From Rhodanobacter fulvus Jip2 (GTDB lineage: Bacteria > Pseudomonadota > Gammaproteobacteria > Xanthomonadales > Rhodanobacteraceae), in the NCBI RefSeq assembly GCF_000264315.1, contig NZ_AJXU01000054.1:1-64000 (forward strand): 64,000 bases of DNA, written 5' to 3'. Positions 47,939 to 56,959 of the stretch are shown in pieces (position 1 is the stretch's first letter; each line of letters begins with the position of its first letter). Position numbers and translations under genes: made by a program. The notes below the pieces were generated by a model, which saw only the letters and a program-made list of their open reading frames with translations, did no database searches and was not told the DNA's origin.

Positions 47939-48262
47939 ATGGATATTAACGAACGAATCAAGGCGATGCTTGCCGAGCATCCCATCGTGCTCTTCATGAA
48001 GGGTACGCCGGAATTTCCGATGTGTGGTTTTTCCAGCCGCGCAGCGCGTGCGTTGAGCGATGCCGGTGCTCCCTTTCACGCCGTGAACGTGCTGGCCGAC
48101 CCCCAGGTGCGCGCGGCGTTGCCGCATTTCGCCAACCTGCCCACGTTCCCGCAGATGTTCATCCAGGGCGAGTTGATCGGCGGCTGCGACGTCATCGAGG
48201 ATTTGCAGGTGGCCGGTGAACTGGCACGCATGGCCAGCGACGTCGCGGAAACGACGCATTGA
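47939..48262 (+). CDS. grxD: Monothiol glutaredoxin (Grx4 type)
   Basis: 107 residues from ATG 47939. The monothiol active site C29-G-F-S sits in [15 protein letters not shown]. Grx4-type proteins carry a glutathione-ligated 2Fe-2S cluster and pass it to targets. A TACAAT -10-like box lies at 47896-47901. Its TGA overlaps the TTG start of the following dehydrogenase. Confidence 0.96.
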   Translation: MDINERIKAMLAEHPIVLFMKGTPEFPMCGFSSRAARALSDAGAPFHAVNVLADPQVRAALPHFANLPTFPQMFIQGELIGGCDVIEDLQVAGELARMASDVAETTH

Positions 48263-49032
48263 CCGCGCTGCCTGTAGCCCGCTTGCCCGAGGGCTGGAAA
48301 CCTGCGGCCGATACGCTGGCCGGGCGCGTTGTTCTCGTCACCGGCGCCTATGGCGGGTTGGGTAGCGCGGTGTCGCGCGCCGCTGCGCGCGCCGGTGCCA
48401 CGGTCGTCATCACCGGCAAGCGCAAGCGCCAGCTGGAGCAGCTTTACGACGCCATGATGTCCGAGGGCTTGCCCGAGCCGGTGATCCATCCGCTGGACAT
48501 GGAAGCGGCCACGCCCGCCGATTACGCCGCGCTGGCCGAAGGGCTGGAGCGCGACTTTGGCCGCCTGGATGGCATCGTGCACGCGGCGGCGAGTTTTGCC
48601 GGACTCACGCCCATCGTCATGCACAAGCCCGATGCCTGGCTGCGCACGATGCACGTGAATGTGTCGGCGCCCTTCGCACTGACCCAGGCCTGCATGCCGC
48701 TGCTGCTGGGCGCGCCGGACAGTGCCGTGGTGTTCGTGCTGGACAATCCGGACCTGTTGCAGCGGGCGCACTGGGGCGCTTATGGCGCATCGAAGGCGGC
48801 GCTGGAACGGCTCGTGGCGATCCTGCATCAGGAAACCGATGACGGCGCGATGCGCACGCATGCGTTGCTGCCCGCGCCGATGCGCACCACGCTGCGGCGC
48901 ATGGCCTATTTCGGCGAAGACTCCATGCAACTGCCGCTGCCCGATGCGACGGCGGAAGCGGCGGTTTACCTGCTTGGCCCCGATGCGGCACCGGCGCGTG
49001 GCGCGGTGCTGGACCTGCGCGACGGCGCCTGA
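48259..49032 (+). CDS. Short-chain dehydrogenase/reductase, YciK-like
   Basis: 257 residues starting at TTG 48259, overlapping the grxD stop; no in-frame ATG lies near the family N-terminus. Rossmann motif TGAYGGLGSAVSRAAARAG (about residues 29-47), an asparagine-region HAAASFAG and the catalytic YGASK are present. The Ser of the SDR triad is not obvious (VVFVLDNPDLLQRAHWGAYGASK), as in YciK-type relatives. Substrate unknown. Confidence 0.8.
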   Translation: MTALPVARLPEGWKPAADTLAGRVVLVTGAYGGLGSAVSRAAARAGATVVITGKRKRQLEQLYDAMMSEGLPEPVIHPLDMEAATPADYAALAEGLERDFGRLDGIVHAAASFAGLTPIVMHKPDAWLRTMHVNVSAPFALTQACMPLLLGAPDSAVVFVLDNPDLLQRAHWGAYGASKAALERLVAILHQETDDGAMRTHALLPAPMRTTLRRMAYFGEDSMQLPLPDATAEAAVYLLGPDAAPARGAVLDLRDGA

Positions 49033-49145
49033 TTCCGAGCGCTTCGCCGCCTTCGCAGGCGGCCGCTGGTTTCGGTGTAAAACCGCAATCTGTACGCAAA
49101 CCTGCACGGGTCGAGCGACCCGCCACCCAAGGAGCCTCCGGTTCG

Positions 49146-49757
49146 ATGGAAACGCAGATGACCACGTTGTCGGCGGGAATCATGTTGTTTCTGATCATGG
49201 ATCCGCTGGGCAACATCCCGTTCTTCCTCAGCCTGCTCAAGGATGTGCCACCGCGCCGGCGTCGCCTGGTGATGGTGCGCGAGCTGCTGATTGCGCTGGG
49301 CGTGCTGCTGGTGTTCCTGTTTGGTGGCCAGTTCATGCTGAAGCTGCTGCAGCTGAAGTCCGATTCGATCAGCATCGCCGGTGGCATCGTGCTGTTTCTG
49401 ATCGGCATCCGCATGGTGTTCCCGCCGGCCGACGGCGGCGGCATCTTCGGCAAGGCCGGCGAGGGTGAGCCGTTCATCGTACCGATGGCGATCCCCGGCG
49501 TGGCCGGCCCGTCGGCCATGGCCGCGCTGCTGCTGCTGACCAACAGCCAGCCCGGCCGCACCGCCGACTGGGTGATCGCCTTGTTGCTGGCATGGCTGGC
49601 CACGTCGGTGATCCTGCTCAGCGCCACCTACCTGTTCCGCTGGCTGGGCGAGAGCGTGCTGACCGCGCTGGAGCGGGTGATGGGCATGTTGTTGATCGCC
49701 TTGTCCGTGCAGATGTTCCTGGGCGGCGTCGCTTCGTTCCTGCATCTGGCGATCTGA
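49146..49757 (+). CDS. MarC/YhgN family inner-membrane protein
   Basis: 203 residues with about six membrane helices. The N-terminal LFLIMDPLGNIPFFLSLL and the central PFIVPMAIPGVAGPSAMA motifs define the MarC family (UPF0056). An AAGGAG at 49130-49135 supports the ATG. MarC was once linked to multiple antibiotic resistance, but its function remains unknown. Confidence 0.9.
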   Translation: METQMTTLSAGIMLFLIMDPLGNIPFFLSLLKDVPPRRRRLVMVRELLIALGVLLVFLFGGQFMLKLLQLKSDSISIAGGIVLFLIGIRMVFPPADGGGIFGKAGEGEPFIVPMAIPGVAGPSAMAALLLLTNSQPGRTADWVIALLLAWLATSVILLSATYLFRWLGESVLTALERVMGMLLIALSVQMFLGGVASFLHLAI

Positions 49758-49869
49758 GCGCAAGGCGCTTCCCCCTCGGCAGCCCAGGTGAAGCGGCATT
49801 GACGCCGCACATACTCGACCTGTTGTCACAATCGTCTGACAGATTGGGGAAAACTCTCGAGGGCGCGAC

Positions 49870-51594
49870 ATGCTGAGCATTGAACAGGCGCTGGTCGAGC
49901 GGATGCCCTGGCTGGCGCAGCACCCCAGGATCCGCCGCCCGATGGCCGGGCTTTTCGGACGCCTGGCCGACGAATCCACTTTCAACCGCGTGCTTGACCA
50001 GGCCGGCGCCGCGCGCGGCTTCGACTTTGTCGATCGCACGCTCGAGCTGCTGGGAACGCACAGCCACGTCCACCCGCAGCAACGCGAGAACATTCCGGTG
50101 GACGGCCCGCTGCTGGTGGTCGCCAACCATCCGCTGGGCATGCAGGACGCGCTGGCGCTGTTGCAGCTGATCGGCTCCGTGCGTCGCGACGTGCGGGTAC
50201 TGGGCAACGACTGGCTGGCCGTGGTGCCGCAACTGGGGGATCTGCTGTTGCCGGTGGATGTATTCGGCAACGGCGCCGCTTCGCGCCTGCGCGGCATTTA
50301 TCGCGCGCTGGACAACGGCGAGGCCTTGATCGTGTTTCCTGCCGGCGAAGTGTCGCGCGTGCGCGCCACGGGCGTGCGTGACGGGCGCTGGTCGGATGGT
50401 TTCGCCCGATTGTCGTTGCGGCGAAAGGTGCCGGTGCTGCCGATCCATGTGACGGCGCGCAATTCCGCCGCTTTTTACGGGCTGTCGATGTTGGCCAGGC
50501 CGTTGAGCACGGCGATGCTGCCGCGCGAGGCGGTGGCCGCGGGGCAGCGGCGTATCGGTTTCCAGATCGGCGCCCTGATCGACCCCGATGAGCTGGCCTC
50601 GCGCAGCGGGAATTCGCCGGCACGCGCGGCGGTGCTGATGCGTCGGCACGTCTATCGGGTGGCGCGTGGTCGCGGGTTGATCTTCGGCGGGCAGGTGGCA
50701 CTGGCGCATCCGGAGCCCGTGCAGCAGCTGGTCGACGCACTGGCTGGCGCCGAAAAACTGGGCGATCTGTCGGATGGCAAACAGGCGCTGCTGTTTACCG
50801 GTTCGTGCGACAGCGCGGTGCTGCGCGAGATCGGCCGTTTGCGCGAGCTGACCTTTCGCAAGGTGGGCGAGGGCACCGGCCAGCGCTGCGACCTGGATGC
50901 GTACGACGCCCACTACGAGCACCTGCTGCTGTGGGACCCGGCGGCGCAACGCATCGTGGGTGCTTACCGCTTCGGTCATGGCGCTCGGGTGCTGTCCGAG
51001 CACGGCATGGCCGGTTTGTACACCGCCAGCCTGTTCCAGTATTCGCCCGCGCTCGAGAGCCGCCTGAGCCAGGGGCTGGAACTGGGGCGCAGTTTCATCG
51101 CGCCGGCGTATTGGCGATCGCGGGCGCTCGATCAGCTGTGGCAGGGCATTGGCCTGTATCTGCAGCGTCATCGTGAAATCCGCTACCTGTTCGGCCCGGT
51201 CAGCATGTCGGTGAAGCTGCCGCGCGAGGCGCGCGAATGGATTGCCGTGGCGCACCAGCATTATTTCGGCGCGCCGGGCCTGGCCGCGGCGCGCCAACCG
51301 TTCGTGGTGTCGCCGCAGGTGGCCGAGCGCGTGCATCAGGCGCTGGCCGGCCTGGATCCGCAGGCGGGCCTGGGCCAGCTCAAGCATCAGCTTGATGCCC
51401 TGGGCGTCAGCCTGCCGGTGCTGTACCGCCAGTACGTGGACCTGATGGAGCCGGCTGGTGTGCAGTTTCTGGACTTTGGCGAGGACCCGGATTTCTCCGG
51501 CTGTGTCGATGGCCTGGTGATGCTGGATCTGGCGAATCTGAAGGCCTCCAAGCGGGCACGCTACCTGGGTGCTACAGCGGCCTCAATTGGCTGA
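49870..51594 (+). CDS. Two-domain acyltransferase, OlsF-like ornithine lipid synthase
   Basis: 574 residues. The N-terminal domain (about 60-260) is a PlsC-type acyltransferase with H87-xxxxx-D93 (NHPLGMQD) and FPAGEVSR (156-163). The C-terminal domain (about 300-560) is a GNAT-like N-acyltransferase related to OlsB (FRKVGEGTGQRCDLDAYDAHYEHLLLWD…IVGAYRFG…ELGRSFIAPAYW). This order matches OlsF of Serratia, which makes ornithine lipids from acyl donors in one protein. Members are also named 'putative hemolysin'. The role as an ornithine lipid enzyme is inferred from domain order. Confidence 0.8.
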   Translation: MLSIEQALVERMPWLAQHPRIRRPMAGLFGRLADESTFNRVLDQAGAARGFDFVDRTLELLGTHSHVHPQQRENIPVDGPLLVVANHPLGMQDALALLQLIGSVRRDVRVLGNDWLAVVPQLGDLLLPVDVFGNGAASRLRGIYRALDNGEALIVFPAGEVSRVRATGVRDGRWSDGFARLSLRRKVPVLPIHVTARNSAAFYGLSMLARPLSTAMLPREAVAAGQRRIGFQIGALIDPDELASRSGNSPARAAVLMRRHVYRVARGRGLIFGGQVALAHPEPVQQLVDALAGAEKLGDLSDGKQALLFTGSCDSAVLREIGRLRELTFRKVGEGTGQRCDLDAYDAHYEHLLLWDPAAQRIVGAYRFGHGARVLSEHGMAGLYTASLFQYSPALESRLSQGLELGRSFIAPAYWRSRALDQLWQGIGLYLQRHREIRYLFGPVSMSVKLPREAREWIAVAHQHYFGAPGLAAARQPFVVSPQVAERVHQALAGLDPQAGLGQLKHQLDALGVSLPVLYRQYVDLMEPAGVQFLDFGEDPDFSGCVDGLVMLDLANLKASKRARYLGATAASIG

Positions 51595-51839
51595 ATTTTA
51601 TAAGTAACTGATATTCATGCACTAAGTGTGGATGTTTGGGGTGGCCTCAGGCAGCGAGGCACCTGCAAACGTTATAAAAGTGTCATACAATCTCGTTAAT
51701 ATTTTTTAACAACCGAGGCCGTCGGCGCATGAGGTCGGCTTCGATGATGGTCCGAAACCTGTCAGCGACGTTGCCCGTGTCGTCCCGCAGTCACCGGCAA
51801 CGCCCACGAATCCATTGTGAGCCCCAAGGTCGATCAAGA
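51595..51839 (+). promoter_or_regulatory. AT-rich upstream region of the TonB-dependent receptor gene
   Basis: A locally A/T-rich stretch (51664-51712) includes TACAAT (51686-51691), a possible -10, with a weak CTGCAA at 17-nt spacing. About 150 nt of leader follow. No gene is visible. Confidence 0.35.
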
Positions 51840-54800
51840 ATGAATAGCCCGATACGCACCAAGATCCTGCCCCTCGCCATCGCCTCCCTGCTGGCGGCGA
51901 GTGCGCCTGCCATGGCACAGGTCACCTCGTCCGCCATCAGTGGACGCGTGCTCGACAACGGCGGCCAGCCGGTGGCCGGCGCCACCGTGCAGATCGTGCA
52001 TGAGCCTTCCGGCACCACGAAGATCACGACCACCGGCGCCGATGGACGCTATTCGGCGCAGGGCATGCGCGTGGGCGGCCCGTTCGATGTGACCGCATCC
52101 AAGGCCGGCCTGACCCAGGGCGAGCAGGATCAGGTGTACCTGCAACTGGGCCAGGAAAGCACGGTCAACCTCACCATGAGCGCCGAGCAGGCCAAGAGCG
52201 TTCAGGACCTTTCCGGTGTGACCGTGTCCGCCAGCGCGTTGATGCAGACCTTCACGCCGGACAACAAGGGCCTGTCGACCAATCTTTCCGAGAAACAATT
52301 GCAGGCGACGCCGCAGGCCGACCGCTCGATCTCGGACATCGCGCGCCTTGATCCGCGCATCACGGTGACCGACCAGGGCTCCGGCGCCATCTCCGCCAAC
52401 GGCCAGAACACGCGTTACAACAACATCAGCGTGGACGGTGTGTCGCAAGGCGACCCGTTTGGCCTCAACGCCAACGGCCTGCCGTACCAGGGCTCGCCGA
52501 TCTCGCCCGACACCATCGCCGAATACAACATCTCCACCGCGAATTTCGACACCACCTCCAACAGCGTGGGCGCCAGCATCAACGCGGTGACCAAGTCGGG
52601 CACCAATGATTTCCACGGCTCGGTCTATTACGCGTATCGCAACGCCAGCCACCTTGTGGGCGACGCCGGCTATCTGGACCGCGACGACCCGAACTACCAC
52701 TACAAGGGCTACGGCATCGACACCACCAAGGGCGTGACCCTGGGCGGCCCGATCGTCAAGGACAAGCTGTTCTTCTTCGTGTCCGCCGAAAAGCAGAAGA
52801 CCACCGGCGTGGGCTCCTCGTCCAATGTGGCGTACGACCCGAGCCTCGGTGATGGCCCGTCCACCGGCAACGCGGTTTCTCCGGGCGACATCGAGCGCAT
52901 CCGCAACATCGCCATCGGCTACGGCCTGGATCCGGGTGACGTTGCCGGCGGCACGACCGACCTGACGGACGACCGCTACCTGGTCAAGCTGGACTGGAAC
53001 ATCAGCAACAACCACCGCGCCAGCTTCACCTACCAGCGCACGAAAGAGTCGTATCCGAAGGTCAACGGCAACGGCAACTCGTCCGTCGGCCTGAGCAGCT
53101 ACTGGTACACCACCAACAGCCTCACCGAAAACTCGGTGATCCACCTGTTCGACGACTGGTCCGACAATTTCTCCACCGAGGCGAAGATCGGCTTCCAGCA
53201 GTTCTCGCAGTTGGCGGGCGGTGCCAAGGATCAGCCGGCCATCCAGGTGCACACCGATTCGTTCAACAGCCCGTCGGTGAACCTGGGCGAAGACCAGTTC
53301 CGCCACTACAACGAAATCAATACCAAGCGCTGGACGGCGTTTTTCGCCGGCACCTATTACGCCGGCGACCACACCATCAAGGGTGGCCTGGCATTCGAGC
53401 AGGACCAGATCTACAACCTGTTCGGCCGCACGGAGTTCGGTTCGTACGTGTTCAACAGCATCGACGATTTCGCCGCCGGTGAGGGCAACTACGACAGCTA
53501 TGAGCTGTACCAGCCCGCCGGCAACCGCGGCATCGGCGACATCGCCGCCAAGTGGACCTACCGCCAGTACACGCCGTTCCTGCAGGACACCTGGCAGGTT
53601 ACCGACAACCTGTCGGTGATGTACGGCGTTCGCGTCGACATCCCGTACTCGGACCACAAGCCGCCGTACAACGCCGATGCGGCTGCCGCGTTCGGTTATC
53701 CGAACAACTACGCGGTCGGTTCCAGCAATCGCGTGGTCGAACCGCGTCTGTCGTTCAACTACAACTTCGAAGGCGACCGCATGATGCAGTTGCGCGGTGG
53801 CGTGGGCCTGTTCCAGACCACACCGCCCACGGTATGGATGACCAACCCCTACCAGAACAACGGCCTTACCCTCGTTGACTACAAGTACGGCTACGGCTCG
53901 CATTGCGACGCCAAGCCGGACTTCAGTCCGGAAGCGCACAACCAGAACATCGACGACTCGGCAGGCTGCGCGGTAGCCGGCCCGGTGGATACGATTTCCA
54001 GGGACTTCCGCCTGCCTTCCGTGTGGAAGGCCGCGCTGGCGCTGGATCGCGAATTGCCGTGGTGGGGCATGATCGCCTCGGCCGAGTACCAGCACATCCA
54101 GGTGCGCAATGCGATCCTGTACAAGGCGATCAACCTGGGCACGCCCTCGGGCTACCTGCCTGACGGTCGCGAGCAGTACTGGGTCACGCCTGGCGCGACC
54201 AAGGGCCCGAACAACGGTGCCAACCCGGCGTTCTCCACCGCTTCGACGCTGCTGACCAACACCCACAAGGGCAAGGCCGACAGCTTCACCCTGTCGCTGC
54301 GCAAGCCGTTCTCGGAGAACTTCTTCGGCAACGCCAGCTTCACCCTCAGCCATTCGACCGAGGTCAATTCGGGCGGCAGCTCGCAGGCGTTCTCCAGCTA
54401 CCAGTACATGCCGCGCATCAATCCGAACGGCAACGAGAACGAGATTTCCGCCTACAACATTCCGCGCAGCCTCAAGCTGTCGTTGACCTGGCAGCACAAG
54501 TTCTTCGGCGACTACAACACGCAGATCTCGGCGCTGTACCTTGGCCACGATGGCCTGCCGTACAGCTGGGTGTACAGCGGCGACGCGAACGGCGACGGCA
54601 TCGCCTATTACGACCTGGCCTACATCCCGAAGCTCAACGACGCGCTTGTGGGTGCCTACGTGGACAGCAAGGGCAAGCCCGCCAGTGCCCAGCTCGTGCA
54701 GCAGTTCCAGGACTACATCACGAACAACGAATACCTCAATGCCCACCGCGGCGACGTTGCCGGGCGCAACGCCAGCCATCTGCCCTGGTCGAACGAGCTG

Positions 54801-55106
54801 GACATGAGCTTCGTGCAGGAGCTTCCGGGCTTCTTCAAGGGCCACAAGGGTGAGTTGCGACTGGACGTCTACAACTTCCTGAACCTGGTCAACAAGGACT
54901 GGGGCAGCGTGCCCTACATCCAGTACCAGACGCGCAACCTCGCCGGCTACAACGGCGTGGTGGACGGCAAGTACGTCTACAAGCTGCCGACCGACAAGAA
55001 CGGCAACTACCAGGCAACGCCCATTGGTGTGTACGAATCCGGCCAGAACCCGACCCGCGTGGTATCGCGCTGGTCGGCCATGCTGACCCTTCGCTACACG
55101 TTCTAA
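51840..55106 (+). CDS. Oar-like TonB-dependent outer-membrane receptor
   Basis: 1088 residues from ATG 51840. A signal peptide (about 1-27, ending PAMAQ) is followed by a carboxypeptidase-regulatory-like beta sandwich (about 33-110, GRVLDNGGQPVAGATVQI). A plug domain (about 130-250) contains SINAVTKSGTNDFHGSVYYAYRN, a signature of the Oar family. A large beta barrel ends in an aromatic residue (LTLRYTF). Substrate unknown; Oar proteins often handle peptides or polysaccharides or secrete proteases. No TonB, ExbB or regulator gene adjoins it, and it has its own terminator. Confidence 0.92.
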   Translation: MNSPIRTKILPLAIASLLAASAPAMAQVTSSAISGRVLDNGGQPVAGATVQIVHEPSGTTKITTTGADGRYSAQGMRVGGPFDVTASKAGLTQGEQDQVYLQLGQESTVNLTMSAEQAKSVQDLSGVTVSASALMQTFTPDNKGLSTNLSEKQLQATPQADRSISDIARLDPRITVTDQGSGAISANGQNTRYNNISVDGVSQGDPFGLNANGLPYQGSPISPDTIAEYNISTANFDTTSNSVGASINAVTKSGTNDFHGSVYYAYRNASHLVGDAGYLDRDDPNYHYKGYGIDTTKGVTLGGPIVKDKLFFFVSAEKQKTTGVGSSSNVAYDPSLGDGPSTGNAVSPGDIERIRNIAIGYGLDPGDVAGGTTDLTDDRYLVKLDWNISNNHRASFTYQRTKESYPKVNGNGNSSVGLSSYWYTTNSLTENSVIHLFDDWSDNFSTEAKIGFQQFSQLAGGAKDQPAIQVHTDSFNSPSVNLGEDQFRHYNEINTKRWTAFFAGTYYAGDHTIKGGLAFEQDQIYNLFGRTEFGSYVFNSIDDFAAGEGNYDSYELYQPAGNRGIGDIAAKWTYRQYTPFLQDTWQVTDNLSVMYGVRVDIPYSDHKPPYNADAAAAFGYPNNYAVGSSNRVVEPRLSFNYNFEGDRMMQLRGGVGLFQTTPPTVWMTNPYQNNGLTLVDYKYGYGSHCDAKPDFSPEAHNQNIDDSAGCAVAGPVDTISRDFRLPSVWKAALALDRELPWWGMIASAEYQHIQVRNAILYKAINLGTPSGYLPDGREQYWVTPGATKGPNNGANPAFSTASTLLTNTHKGKADSFTLSLRKPFSENFFGNASFTLSHSTEVNSGGSSQAFSSYQYMPRINPNGNENEISAYNIPRSLKLSLTWQHKFFGDYNTQISALYLGHDGLPYSWVYSGDANGDGIAYYDLAYIPKLNDALVGAYVDSKGKPASAQLVQQFQDYITNNEYLNAHRGDVAGRNASHLPWSNELDMSFVQELPGFFKGHKGELRLDVYNFLNLVNKDWGSVPYIQYQTRNLAGYNGVVDGKYVYKLPTDKNGNYQATPIGVYESGQNPTRVVSRWSAMLTLRYTF

Positions 55107-55129
55107 GCGAACCTGTTGGTCAATCGAAC

Positions 55130-55161
55130 AAACCGGCGTCCGCGAGGGCGCCGGTTTTTTT
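55130..55161 (+). terminator. Intrinsic terminator after the TonB-dependent receptor
   Basis: A 9-bp stem AAACCGGCG (55130-55138) / CGCCGGTTT (55149-55157), loop of 10 nt, followed by further T's. Confidence 0.85.
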
Positions 55162-55235
55162 CGGCTTGACCCTGTCGACGCCCACGCGTGAAGCTAACGA
55201 GTCCGCCGTATCGAGACGGCATGGAGATGTAGTGC

Positions 55236-56633
55236 ATGAATGTTGTAAACACCGGTTCCGGCAACGTCGCCACCGTCAGCGCGCGCATTTCGCCCGCGGG
55301 CGGTCTGGATATCCTGTCCCGCAACGAGGTGGTGCGCCTGCGTGGCGCCAGCGGCTCCGGGCTGCATGCGCTGTTGCGTCGTTGCGCGCTGGCCGTGCTC
55401 ACCTCGGGCAGCATCAGCGACGATCCGCGCGCCATCCTGGAGCGATATCCGGATTTCGACATCCAGGTGCTGCAGCAGGATCGCGGCATCAAGATCGAGC
55501 TATCGCACGCGCCGGCGCAGGCGTTCGTGGATGGCCAGATCATTCGCGGCATCAACGAATTGCTGGTGGCCGTGGTACGCGACATCGTCTACGTGGCGAC
55601 CCAACTGGAGCATGCCGACGACGGCCTCGACGCATCCGACCGGCTTACCGAGGACGTGTTCGAGATCCTGCGCAATGCGCGCATCCTCAAGCCGCATGCC
55701 GACCCCAACCTGGTGGTGTGCTGGGGCGGGCATTCGATCTCGCGCGAGGAGTACGACTACACCAAGCTGGTCGGTTACCAGCTCGGTCTGCGCGGCCTGG
55801 ACATCTGCACGGGTTGCGGCCCCGGCGCCATGAAGGGGCCGATGAAGGGCGCGACCATCGCGCACGCCAAGCAGCGCCATCGACACAACCGCTATATCGG
55901 ACTGACCGAGCCGGGCATCATCGCCGCCGAGTCGCCCAACCCGATCGTCAACCACCTGGTGATCATGCCCGACATCGAGAAGCGCCTCGAAGCCTTCGTG
56001 CGCATCGGCCACGGCATCATCGTGTTTCCCGGCGGCGTCGGCACCGCCGAGGAGATCCTCTACCTGCTCGGCATCCTGCTGCATCCGGACAACGCCGATA
56101 CGCCGTTCCCGCTGATCTTTACCGGGCCGAAAGAATCGGCGGCGTACTTCGAGCAGATCGATCGATTCCTGCGCCTGACCCTGGGCGATGACGTGGCCAG
56201 GCGTTACCAGATCATCGTCGACGACCCGGCGACGGTCGCGCGGGCGATGGTCAAGGGCGTGGAAAAGGTCCGCCACCACCGGCTGGATACCAAGGACGCC
56301 TTTTTCTTCAACTGGGCGCTGCAAGTGCCGTATGCGTTCCAGTTGCCGTTCCAGCCGGACCACGCGTCGATGCGGGCGCTGCAGCTCCGGCACGGCCGTC
56401 CCCGCCACGAACTGGCTGCCGACCTGCGCCGCGCGTTTTCCGGCATCGTCGCCGGCAACGTCAAGGAGGAGGGCGTGCGCGCGATCGAGCAGCATGGCCC
56501 GTTCGATATCGACGGCGACAGCGACATCATGCAGGCCCTGGACAAGCTGCTGCAGGCCTTCGTGGAGCAGCAACGCATGAAGCTGCCCGGCGGCGCGGCA
56601 TACGTGCCGTGCTACCGGGTGTGCATGCCATGA
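55236..56633 (+). CDS. ppnN: Pyrimidine/purine nucleotide 5'-monophosphate nucleosidase (LOG family)
   Basis: 465 residues, the length of E. coli PpnN (YgdH). It splits nucleoside monophosphates into base and ribose 5-phosphate, and in E. coli it is activated by (p)ppGpp. The lysine-decarboxylase-like core is clear: TGCGPGAMKGPMKGA, then VFPGGVGTAEEILYLLGIL (PGGxGTxxE). N- and C-terminal extensions typical of PpnN but absent from short LOG proteins are present. Confidence 0.93.
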   Translation: MNVVNTGSGNVATVSARISPAGGLDILSRNEVVRLRGASGSGLHALLRRCALAVLTSGSISDDPRAILERYPDFDIQVLQQDRGIKIELSHAPAQAFVDGQIIRGINELLVAVVRDIVYVATQLEHADDGLDASDRLTEDVFEILRNARILKPHADPNLVVCWGGHSISREEYDYTKLVGYQLGLRGLDICTGCGPGAMKGPMKGATIAHAKQRHRHNRYIGLTEPGIIAAESPNPIVNHLVIMPDIEKRLEAFVRIGHGIIVFPGGVGTAEEILYLLGILLHPDNADTPFPLIFTGPKESAAYFEQIDRFLRLTLGDDVARRYQIIVDDPATVARAMVKGVEKVRHHRLDTKDAFFFNWALQVPYAFQLPFQPDHASMRALQLRHGRPRHELAADLRRAFSGIVAGNVKEEGVRAIEQHGPFDIDGDSDIMQALDKLLQAFVEQQRMKLPGGAAYVPCYRVCMP

Positions 56634-56700
56634 AAAGGTTCCATAGTTGCTCCCGATGGGTTGACAGCTGAGCGCACGAACTACAAACTACGCAGCTCCC

Positions 56701-56777
56701 GCCCGAATAGCTCAGCTGGTTAGAGCACTTGACTGTTAATCAGGGGGTCGTTGGTTCGAGTCCAACTTCGGGCGCCA
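56701..56777 (+). tRNA. tRNA-Asn (anticodon GTT)
   Basis: A full cloverleaf: acceptor GCCCGAA (56701-56707) pairs with TTCGGGC (56767-56773), D-arm GCTC…GAGC, anticodon loop CTGTTAA, T-arm GTTGG-TTCGAGT-CCAAC, and an encoded G-CCA end. Confidence 0.97.
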
Positions 56778-56787
56778 AAATTCAAGC

Positions 56788-56816
56788 AAAGGGCCGCGAG
56801 TGATCGCGGCCCTTTT
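56788..56816 (+). terminator. Intrinsic terminator after tRNA-Asn
   Basis: An 11-bp stem AAAGGGCCGCG (56788-56798) / CGCGGCCCTTT (56805-56815), loop AGTGAT, with TTTT, 10 nt after the tRNA. Confidence 0.88.
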
Positions 56817-56959
56817 GCGTGGGCGGTACCGGTGGTTTGTCCCTCGGTGCGTCGGCTCGGTCGGGGTACGAAAGCCCTTGCGCCCGGTTCGCGGCAGCTG
56901 GTGAAAATCGTAACGGCCACTGCCGGAAATCGCTGGCCCGGGTTTGCTTTACTGGCGCC

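Noticed and set aside
51834-54845. A 1003-codon open frame on the minus strand opposite the TonB-dependent receptor
   Set aside because: It is an antisense shadow caused by GC-rich third positions. It has no recognisable domains, and the plus strand encodes a complete receptor.
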